From Coriobacteriia bacterium (GTDB taxonomy: Bacteria; Actinomycetota; Coriobacteriia; Anaerosomatales; SLCP01): a stretch of DNA of 5,550 nt. A program made the position numbers and the translations under genes. The notes under the pieces are model-generated. The model had not been told where the DNA came from. It saw only the letters and a program-made list of their open reading frames with translations, and did no database searches. Shown here one piece after another: positions 1 to 5,097 of this stretch (position 1 is the stretch's first letter; each line of letters begins with the position of its first letter). The DNA lies in the NCBI GenBank assembly GCA_007123455.1, contig SKKZ01000228.1:1-5550 (forward strand). Reading direction: 5' to 3'.

Positions 1-849
1 ACCTTTGTTGCGGCCCTGGCACCGCTGGCCCGCGACGAGGGAGTGCGGGAGACGATGTCCGAACGGGTCTCGACCGAGATCATCGATCGTGCCGATCTTG
101 AAGGCCGTGCACGAGAGCTTCTTCCGGAGTTCCTCATGCCTCTCGCCGAGCGTCTCGCAAGCGAGTTCGAGCGGTTCGTGCGTGACGAAGTCGACAGTGC
201 CGTGCGATCAGATGCGTTCGCAGATGCCTGGGCGGACGGAATCAGAATCTGGCACGGGAGCTTCTCGGAGGCCGTGAAGGGTGGTGACGCGACCTACCTG
301 GACTTCGAGGACGGGGCGATGCGGGTCGCACTGGCCCCGTATCTGGAGCTCGTGGAGGACAGGGTCGACGAACCTGTCCTCCAGTCGGTGATAGGCATGC
401 TGCTCGACCCCGTACGAGATGCGCGCGTGACCCTGATCGAGTCCCGCCTGCTGACCGAGCAGATCGAAGTCATGCGCTGGCTGTACCGCATGCGGACGGC
501 CCTCTGGTGGATCGCCGCAGTGGCGCTTCTCTCGGCGTTCGCCCTCGCTCCCCGGCGAGAGCTGGCGCTCATCGGCGCCGGCCTCGGCGTGGCCCTCGCC
601 GGTGTGGCCCCCGCAGCGTGGTTGCTGACGCAGCGCTCGACCGCCGAGTCCGTGCTCGGCAGGCTTACCGGCGCGACCCCATCCACTACTCGATCGGCGT
701 ACGAGACACTTACATCGCCGTTGCTCGAGTGGTATGCGATCGCGATCGGAGTGGGTCTTGCAGCAGCCGCGGCCGGGTGGCTGATCTCGCGCCGGCGCCC
801 GTCCGGCTCACAAGGTTCTAACCGGGGGAACACCGTGACTCACGCGTGA
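1..849 (+). CDS. Multi-pass membrane protein, unrecognised function (5' partial)
   Basis: The reading frame is open from the first base of the window to a TGA at 847-849, so the start is probably upstream. A GTG at 43 is available, but the residues before it (TFVAALAPLARDEG) continue the same helical style, so I treat the gene as cut by the window edge. The visible protein has a long, acidic, helical soluble part (to about base 495). Three hydrophobic segments follow near bases 496-549, 562-627 and 727-786, and the tail is basic (RRRPSGS). From memory this layout resembles a poorly characterised family of actinobacterial integral membrane proteins with a large extracytoplasmic helical domain, in which an N-terminal membrane segment would lie upstream. 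I cannot name a function. It converges on the adenine deaminase gene with a four-base gap. The coding call is firm; the family resemblance is an inference. Confidence 0.8.
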   Translation, partial: TFVAALAPLARDEGVRETMSERVSTEIIDRADLEGRARELLPEFLMPLAERLASEFERFVRDEVDSAVRSDAFADAWADGIRIWHGSFSEAVKGGDATYLDFEDGAMRVALAPYLELVEDRVDEPVLQSVIGMLLDPVRDARVTLIESRLLTEQIEVMRWLYRMRTALWWIAAVALLSAFALAPRRELALIGAGLGVALAGVAPAAWLLTQRSTAESVLGRLTGATPSTTRSAYETLTSPLLEWYAIAIGVGLAAAAAGWLISRRRPSGSQGSNRGNTVTHA

Positions 850-853
850 AGGC

Positions 854-1876
854 TCACTCCTGTGCGAAGAACGCATCGACCTCGGCAAGGCGCGCCTCAA
901 TCTCGCCAGCGGGCAGGAACGACGCCTCGAACGAGTTACGTGCCAGCGTGTGCAGATGCTCCCGGGTGAGCCCGAGTGACTCGATGGCGGCCCGGTAGTT
1001 GTCTACCAGGTAGCCGCCGAAGTACGCAGGGTCGTCCGAGTTGACGGTCGCCACGATGCCCGCATCAAGCATCTCGCGCAGCGGATGATCGCGCACGGAG
1101 GCGAAGCCGCCGAGCTTCACATTCGAGAGTGGGCAGACTGTCAGCGGGACACGGTCTCGCACGAGACGGGCAACGAGCTCCGGGTCCGTCATCGCGCTGA
1201 CACCGTGGTCGATGCGCGAGACGTGCAGGACGTCCAGCGTGCGGCGCACGTGCTCGGCATCTCCTTCCTCACCGGCGTGCGAGACGGTCTGGAACCCCTC
1301 GGAGCGCGCGAGGTCGAAGACCCCGTCGAACTTCTCGGGCGGGTTGCCGAGCTCGGCCGAGTCCAGGCCCACCGCGGTGATGACGTCCCGGTACGGAAGC
1401 GCATCTCCGAGTGTCTGGATAGCATCGGTCGCCGGCAGATCGCGCAGGAAGCACATGATGAGCCGCCAGCTGACACCGAGGTCGCGCTCGCTTTCGCGCA
1501 GGGCCGAGATGATGCCGTCGACGACGTCCTCGAAACCCACACCCCGCTGTGTATGCGCCTGTGGATCGAAGAAAGGCTCGACATGCCTGATCCCGTCCTC
1601 TGCCGCCCGGCGAAGATAGGCCGCTGTGAGAGTGTAGAAATCATCGCTCGTCCGCAGCACGGACGTGCCCTCGTAATAGATGTCCAGGAAGCTCTGCAAG
1701 TCTGCGAAGTCGTAGGCATGACGCAGCTCCTCGGCCGAGGAGAAGCGCACGGCGACGCCGTTGCGCTCGGCTAACTGGAGCAGCATCTCGGGTTCGAGGG
1801 TGCCTTCGAGGTGCAGATGGAGCTCCGCTTTGGGCATGCGAGCTGCAAGGTCGACGAGTGCGGTGACGTCGTGCAT
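854..1876 (-). CDS. Adenine deaminase (adenosine/adenine deaminase family amidohydrolase)
   Basis: Predicted to hydrolyse adenine to hypoxanthine and ammonia in the cytoplasm, for purine salvage. The 340-residue protein is a complete TIM-barrel metal-dependent hydrolase. PKAELHLHLEGTLEP at residues 15-29 carries zinc ligands H20 and H22. SHAGEEG at 199-205 gives zinc ligand H200 and the catalytic E203. RIDHGV at 221-226 gives H224, and NSDDPAYFGGY at 279-289 gives zinc ligand D281. Several stretches follow the adenine deaminase branch (for example Pseudomonas aeruginosa PA0148, recalled from memory) rather than true adenosine deaminases: VEPFFDPQ-H (99-108), VGLDSAELGNPPEKF (169-183), CPLSNVKL (248-255) and NSDDPAYFGGY instead of the usual NTDDP. 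The ATG at 1874-1876 is preceded by GGGGGA four bases upstream and gives an N-terminus of normal length. The gene is divergent from the YbaN-like gene. Adenosine deaminase is the main alternative name. Confidence 0.93.
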   Translation of the reverse strand: MHDVTALVDLAARMPKAELHLHLEGTLEPEMLLQLAERNGVAVRFSSAEELRHAYDFADLQSFLDIYYEGTSVLRTSDDFYTLTAAYLRRAAEDGIRHVEPFFDPQAHTQRGVGFEDVVDGIISALRESERDLGVSWRLIMCFLRDLPATDAIQTLGDALPYRDVITAVGLDSAELGNPPEKFDGVFDLARSEGFQTVSHAGEEGDAEHVRRTLDVLHVSRIDHGVSAMTDPELVARLVRDRVPLTVCPLSNVKLGGFASVRDHPLREMLDAGIVATVNSDDPAYFGGYLVDNYRAAIESLGLTREHLHTLARNSFEASFLPAGEIEARLAEVDAFFAQE

Positions 1877-1880
1877 GTGG

Positions 1881-1886
1881 TCCCCC
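1881..1886 (-). promoter_or_regulatory. Ribosome binding site of the adenine deaminase gene
   Basis: On the minus strand GGGGGA lies four bases before the ATG at 1876. It is G-rich rather than a canonical AGGAGG and the spacing is short, but no better in-frame start is close by. Confidence 0.45.
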
Positions 1887-1902
1887 GCTCGGGTGCGACG
1901 TC

Positions 1903-1930
1903 CGTGGCGTCATGCCTCGTGGCGTCGTGC
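1903..1930. repeat. Short direct repeat in the divergent intergenic region
   Basis: CGTGGCGTCATGC (1903-1915) and CGTGGCGTCGTGC (1918-1930) differ at one of 13 positions and are offset by 15 bases. A third partial copy, CGTGGC, starts at 1934. The repeats lie between the divergently transcribed adenine deaminase and YbaN-like genes, which is where an operator would be expected. In GC-rich DNA such short repeats can also arise by chance. Confidence 0.4.
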
Positions 1931-1948
1931 TGGCGTGGCCCTCGCTGT

Positions 1949-1954
1949 TACATT
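1949..1954 (+). promoter_or_regulatory. Candidate -10 element for a leaderless YbaN-like transcript
   Basis: TACATT fits the TANNNT form of a housekeeping -10 box. Its usual start point, about seven bases after the hexamer, falls on or next to the ATG at 1962. There is no Shine-Dalgarno sequence before that ATG, which agrees with leaderless initiation. No convincing -35 box is visible. Confidence 0.3.
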
Positions 1955-1961
1955 GTCCATT

Positions 1962-2384
1962 ATGGGTACCCTGACGCGGCTACTACTGATCATGATAGGA
2001 ACGGTCTCGCTCGGTTTGGGGGTCTTTGGGATGTTCGTTCCCATCATGCCGACGACTCCTTTCCTCTTGCTGACGGCATTCTGTTACGGGCGCTCCTCCG
2101 ATCGTCTCCACCGGTGGCTGGTGAGCCACCCTCGCCTCGGCGTCTACCTCGTGGGTTTCCTGTACGGCGGTGGCATCCCGCGTCGAGCGAAGCGGGCGGC
2201 GCTTCTCACGTTGTGGCCGGGGATTGTCCTCTCGTGCGCGATCATCGTGTGGCGAGTCGACAACCCGGTCGTCATCGTCAGCGTGCCGATACTCATCGTG
2301 GTCATCGCGAGTACGGTCACCGCCTTCATCGTGACGCGACCCGAGCCTCTCGAGTCCGAGGGTGAGGTCGCCCCCTTCTGCTAG
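1962..2384 (+). CDS. YbaN/DUF454 family small inner-membrane protein
   Basis: A 140-residue membrane protein of unknown biochemical role. The family signature is clear near the N-terminus: a first membrane helix (about residues 5-26), then PIMPTTPFLLLTAFCYGRSS (27-46), then LHRWLVSHPRLG (49-60). This matches the DUF454 pattern of a PxxPTTPFLLLxAxCFxRSS loop followed by a W/H-P motif. A basic stretch IPRRAKRAA (72-80) precedes two further hydrophobic helices at about 82-97 and 102-124, and the tail is acidic. I chose the ATG at 1962 because the family begins a few residues before the first helix. Longer in-frame extensions read through the opposite-strand deaminase gene and look non-coding. 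GTG 1935 and TTG 1953 are alternative starts. The gene ends 40 bases before arcA on the same strand, so co-transcription is possible. No catalytic function can be assigned from sequence. Confidence 0.88.
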   Translation: MGTLTRLLLIMIGTVSLGLGVFGMFVPIMPTTPFLLLTAFCYGRSSDRLHRWLVSHPRLGVYLVGFLYGGGIPRRAKRAALLTLWPGIVLSCAIIVWRVDNPVVIVSVPILIVVIASTVTAFIVTRPEPLESEGEVAPFC

Positions 2385-2387
2385 GCT
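2379..2387 (+). promoter_or_regulatory. Candidate extended -10 promoter for arcA
   Basis: TGCTAGGCT has the form TGn-TAGGCT, an extended -10 box of the actinobacterial TAGRKT type. It overlaps the TAG stop codon of the YbaN-like gene. The predicted transcript would start near 2394 and give a leader of about 30 bases holding the arcA ribosome binding site. No good -35 hexamer lies 16-18 bases upstream, so support is modest. Confidence 0.3.
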
Positions 2388-2414
2388 TCTGGTAGTCGTG
2401 CTATCGCGCAGGGC

Positions 2415-2419
2415 AGGAG
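2415..2419 (+). promoter_or_regulatory. Ribosome binding site that fixes the arcA start
   Basis: AGGAG lies five bases before the GTG at 2425. It supports that start over the more upstream ATG at 2362, which lies inside the preceding gene. Confidence 0.75.
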
Positions 2420-2424
2420 TTCGT

Positions 2425-3693
2425 GTGGAACTCATAGGGGCACACTCCGAGGTGGGCAGGTTGAGGACGGTGCTCGTTCATCGTCCCGGGCGGGCGCTCG
2501 AGCGCCTGACACCCCATAACCGCGAGGCGTTCCTCTTCGATGACCTCGTGTGGGTCGAGCGGGCACAGCGCGAGCACGACGACTTCGTCGCGGCGCTGCG
2601 GGGACGCGGGGTCGAGGTGCTCTATCTCGGGGAGCTCCTGGTAGAGACCTTGAGGGCATCCGTCGAAGCGCGCCGTCACATCGTGGCCCGCGCCGTGTCC
2701 GCATACACGGTCGGTCCTTCGCTCGTGCAAGACTTGCGTGCCTACCTCATCGGTTTGACTCCGGAGCGACTCGCCGATGCATTGATCGGAGGACTCCTCA
2801 TCGCCGAGATCGACGGGCTCGACCCTGCCGAACTCGCGCGCTACTCCCTCGGTGCCGTGCTGACCGACGACGACAGCTTCGTGTTGCCGCCACTGCCCAA
2901 CACGATGTTCACCCGCGACTCCAGCGCATGGCTCTATAACGGAGTCGTGCTCCCCCCGCTGTTCTGGCATGCACGCAGGCTCGAGGTCGTCAACACGTCG
3001 ACGATCTACCGGTACCATCCGCGGTTCGCAGAAGCGGGGTTTCGCTTCTGGTATCCGCCGGACGGGGATGCCGAGCGGTTCGCCGTCGAGGACCTCGGGC
3101 AGGGCGTGTCACTCGAGGGCGGAGATATCATGCCCATCGGCAACAAGGCAGTCCTGGTGGGAATGGGGGAGCGATCGACTGGAAGGATGGTCGAGCACAT
3201 CGCACACTCCTTGTTCGCATCCGGTGCCGCCGAACGAGTCATCGCATGCCGCATGCCGCAGGACCGGGCCTACATGCATCTCGACACCGTGATGACCTTC
3301 GTCGACCGTGATGCCGTGACGCTCTACCCGCAGGTGGTTGAGGCGATGAAGGTCTACAGCGTGCGCCCGACCGGACGCGCCGACACCTTCGACATCACCG
3401 AGGAGCGCGGCCTGCTTGAGGCGCTCGCCGATGCGTTGGGAGTCGATGCGATGCGGGTCATTCCGACCGGGGGTGACTCGTTCCAGGCTGCGCGGGAGCA
3501 ATGGGACGATGCCAATAATGTCGTCGCGGTCGAGCCGGGAGTGGTGGTCGGTTACTCGAAGAACACGCATACAAACACCGCACTCAGGGCAGCCGGCATC
3601 GAGGTCATTGAGATCGAGGGCTCGGAGCTCGGCAAAGGTCGTGGCGGTTGTCACTGCATGACCTGTCCGATCTCGCGCGACCCGGTTGACTGA
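2425..3693 (+). CDS. arcA: Arginine deiminase
   Basis: Cytoplasmic enzyme that hydrolyses L-arginine to L-citrulline and ammonia, the first step of the ADI pathway. The 422-residue length is normal and the start is set by AGGAG before GTG 2425. An N-terminal HSEVGRLRTVLVHRPG (7-22) and a helical insert (about 75-140) precede the catalytic fold. Expected active-site residues are all present: FTRDSS (162-167, D165), LEGGD (230-234, E231 and D234), HLDTVMTF (285-292, H285 and D287), GGDS near 349-352, and the catalytic cysteine C411 in GRGGCHCMTCPISRD (405-419). These equate to D166, E224, H278, D280 and C406 of the P. aeruginosa enzyme. One oddity is C409 next to the nucleophile, giving a C-x-C-x-x-C cluster. 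No ornithine carbamoyltransferase, carbamate kinase or arginine/ornithine antiporter gene is in view. The gene follows the YbaN-like gene by 40 bases. Confidence 0.97.
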   Translation: MELIGAHSEVGRLRTVLVHRPGRALERLTPHNREAFLFDDLVWVERAQREHDDFVAALRGRGVEVLYLGELLVETLRASVEARRHIVARAVSAYTVGPSLVQDLRAYLIGLTPERLADALIGGLLIAEIDGLDPAELARYSLGAVLTDDDSFVLPPLPNTMFTRDSSAWLYNGVVLPPLFWHARRLEVVNTSTIYRYHPRFAEAGFRFWYPPDGDAERFAVEDLGQGVSLEGGDIMPIGNKAVLVGMGERSTGRMVEHIAHSLFASGAAERVIACRMPQDRAYMHLDTVMTFVDRDAVTLYPQVVEAMKVYSVRPTGRADTFDITEERGLLEALADALGVDAMRVIPTGGDSFQAAREQWDDANNVVAVEPGVVVGYSKNTHTNTALRAAGIEVIEIEGSELGKGRGGCHCMTCPISRDPVD

Positions 3694-3739
3694 GCCGGTC
3701 TTCGGGACACGCGAGACCACGGTTGCATGCAGATGGGTG

Positions 3740-3745
3740 TAGGGT
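3740..3745 (+). promoter_or_regulatory. Candidate -10 element for the LivK-type lipoprotein gene
   Basis: TAGGGT in the 89-base gap after arcA matches the actinobacterial -10 form TAGRKT and would start a transcript near 3752. A TTGCAT at 3723-3728 is too close (11 bases) to act as its -35 box, so this is a weak call. Confidence 0.25.
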
Positions 3746-3765
3746 AGTGATGTGAGCATCCTGAC

Positions 3766-3773
3766 GGGAGGGG
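3766..3773 (+). promoter_or_regulatory. Ribosome binding site of the LivK-type lipoprotein gene
   Basis: GGGAGGGG lies nine bases before the ATG at 3783 and supports that start. The resulting N-terminus is a well-formed lipoprotein signal. Confidence 0.7.
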
Positions 3774-3782
3774 TACGCGGCC

Positions 3783-4967
3783 ATGGAGCGGATAGCAAGA
3801 GTCCGGTGGATGGCGTTTGTCCTGCTGTTTGCACTGCTCATCGCGGTAGTTGCGAGTGTGAGCGGCTGCGCCATTTCCGATGATACCGAGCGGGTCGTCA
3901 AGGTGGGGGTGCACACCTCCCTGACCGGCGGTCTGGCTGACACCGGCTCATCTATCGTCGATGCCCTCGAACTCGCGGCAGAGGACTTCTCCGGTTTCGA
4001 GATCAACGGTCGGGCATACGAGATCGAACTGATCGTTCTCGACGACGCGGGCGATCCGTCCCTGGCGCCGGTCATAGCCCAGGACCTGGTAGACGAGGGT
4101 GTCGTAGGAGTCATCGGCGCGCTTACGTCCGGCTCCACGAACGCCGCGCTCCCACTCTATGAGGCTGCAGGTATACCGCTCATCTCAGGTTCCGCTACCA
4201 TGGCCGACATCACCGAGGCCGGGTTCGAGAACTTCTTCCGCACCTGCCTGCGTGACGACCTGCAGGGTCAGGCGCTGGCCGAGTGGGCGTACGAACTCGG
4301 CTCCCGAAGAGTGGTCGTCATGGATGACGGTAGCGACTACGCAGTCGGTCTTGCCGATGAGGTCCAGGTGCAACTCGAGGCGATGGCTGTCGAAGTCCTC
4401 AGGGAGACGGGAGAGGTAGGTAGCGCCGACTTCTCGGCCGACTTCTCAGACCAGGTTGGCGCAGTCGCCACGTTCGATTCCGACACGGTGATCTTCACCG
4501 GCTACCACCGCGAGGCAGGCATTCTCCGGCGACAGTTGCTTGAGGCGGGCCTCGGCGATGTGCGGTTCATGGGCGGCGACGGCATCAAGTCCGACGAGAT
4601 CGCTGCCAGTGCCGGCGGCTCGGAGAACGCTGTGGGGCTCCTCTGCACCTTCGGTGGCTTCAGCGTGGAGCAGATGCCCGGCTACACGGAGTTCGCCTCT
4701 CGGTTCGAGGAAGCGGCGGGACGTGGTCCCGGCCCGTATGCCGAGAACAACTACGATGCGCTCGGTGCTCTCGTGCGGGCGATGGCCGACGCTCAGTCGT
4801 TCGAGGGAGCGGACCTGATTGCCGCACTGCACGAAGTGGAGTTCACGGGAGTGATGGGGCCGATCGGCTTCGATGAGAAGGGCGACCTTCAGACTCCTGA
4901 AGAGGTGGGAACCGATCTGATTCCTCGCTTCCGGTTCGATGGGCAGGTATGGGTCCTGCTGCAGTGA
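3783..4967 (+). CDS. Branched-chain amino acid type ABC transporter substrate-binding lipoprotein
   Basis: A 394-residue extracytoplasmic binding protein of the LivK/Peripla_BP_6 family, which captures amino acids or related small solutes and delivers them to an ABC permease. Basic residues (RIARVR), a hydrophobic core (about 10-26) and the lipobox VSGC place the lipidated cysteine at C29. The mature protein begins the two-lobed fold with VKVGVHTSLTGG (39-50) and continues with ALELAAEDF (61-69). ALTSGSTNAALP (113-124) and AAGIPLISGSAT (128-139) correspond to the ligand-binding loops of lobe 1. The second lobe includes RRVVVMDD, DTVIFTGY and a YAENNYDAL helix start. A 12-base in-frame tandem duplication encodes ADFSADFS (215-222). 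The actual ligand cannot be read from sequence. No livHMGF-type permease or ATPase genes flank it, so it may serve a distant transporter or act as a sensor partner. Confidence 0.94.
   Translation: MERIARVRWMAFVLLFALLIAVVASVSGCAISDDTERVVKVGVHTSLTGGLADTGSSIVDALELAAEDFSGFEINGRAYEIELIVLDDAGDPSLAPVIAQDLVDEGVVGVIGALTSGSTNAALPLYEAAGIPLISGSATMADITEAGFENFFRTCLRDDLQGQALAEWAYELGSRRVVVMDDGSDYAVGLADEVQVQLEAMAVEVLRETGEVGSADFSADFSDQVGAVATFDSDTVIFTGYHREAGILRRQLLEAGLGDVRFMGGDGIKSDEIAASAGGSENAVGLLCTFGGFSVEQMPGYTEFASRFEEAAGRGPGPYAENNYDALGALVRAMADAQSFEGADLIAALHEVEFTGVMGPIGFDEKGDLQTPEEVGTDLIPRFRFDGQVWVLLQ
4425..4448 (+). repeat. In-frame 12-base tandem duplication in the LivK-type gene
   Basis: GCCGACTTCTCG (4425-4436) is followed directly by GCCGACTTCTCA (4437-4448), with 11 of 12 bases identical. 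It is in frame and doubles the peptide ADFS at residues 215-222, where related proteins usually carry a single DFS motif after a strand. It looks like a small slippage duplication tolerated in a surface loop. Confidence 0.7.
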
Positions 4968-4980
4968 TCGGGCCTCACGA

Positions 4981-4997
4981 GTCGGCAGCGTGCCGGT
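4981..4997 (+). terminator. GC-rich hairpin after the LivK-type gene (possible terminator)
   Basis: CGGCA (4983-4987) pairs perfectly with TGCCG (4991-4995) around a three-base loop, and two G-T wobble pairs extend the stem outward. It begins about 14 bases after the stop codon. No T-tract follows, so classic intrinsic termination is doubtful. It could instead be a 3' end stabiliser, or chance. Confidence 0.3.
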
Positions 4998-5007
4998 GCG
5001 TCGAGGA

Positions 5008-5023
5008 TGTGAAAGAAATCACT
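5008..5023. promoter_or_regulatory. CRP/FNR-family operator, class II position
   Basis: TGTGA (5008-5012), six bases, then TCACT (5019-5023) match nine of ten positions of the CRP-type consensus TGTGA-N6-TCACA. The same consensus is recognised by GlxR in actinobacteria and by ArcR in Firmicutes. The dyad centre at 5015.5 is about 41-44 bases before the start expected from the downstream TATAAT box, and the site touches the -35 hexamer. This is typical of an activator that contacts RNA polymerase from the -41.5 position. Which regulator binds cannot be told from this window. Confidence 0.55.
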
Positions 5024-5052
5024 TGCGCCGGGGTGAACTAAGCTTCTATAAT
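5023..5052 (+). promoter_or_regulatory. Housekeeping sigma promoter for the right-edge gene
   Basis: A perfect TATAAT at 5047-5052 is preceded by TTGCGC at 5023-5028 with an 18-base spacer. The -35 box matches only in its TTG half, which suits an activator-dependent promoter given the dyad just upstream. Transcription would start near 5057-5060 and leave a leader of about 40 bases before the ATG at 5098. The local AT-rich stretch stands out against GC-rich surroundings. Confidence 0.65.
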
Positions 5053-5097
5053 GTCTCTTGTTAGCCACCCCTAGCTGTGAAATCGAGAACGTCCATC

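Noticed and set aside
294..833. 179-codon minus-strand open frame opposite the left membrane protein gene
   Set aside because: Arg/Ser/Ala-rich translation typical of a GC-rich shadow frame, while the plus-strand frame has sensible membrane helices.
1085..1774. 229-codon plus-strand open frame opposite the adenine deaminase gene
   Set aside because: It is the antisense shadow of a clearly conserved enzyme. GC-rich coding DNA often leaves the opposite strand open, and the translation shows no family signature.
1959..1964. CATAAT on the minus strand as a -10 box for the adenine deaminase gene
   Set aside because: It overlaps the YbaN-like start codon, has no -35 partner at normal spacing, and would leave a leader of about 75 bases. 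It is possible but not supportable.
2401..3018. 205-codon minus-strand open frame opposite the first half of arcA
   Set aside because: Antisense shadow of arcA; the conserved residues are on the plus strand.
3697..3718. GGTCT...AGACC inverted repeat after arcA as a terminator
   Set aside because: The stem is only five pairs with a 12-base loop and no T-tract, too weak to call.
3109..3834. 241-codon minus-strand open frame opposite arcA and the start of the LivK-type gene
   Set aside because: It spans two real genes and their intergenic gap on the opposite strand, has low-complexity His/Arg-rich composition, and has no recognisable domain.
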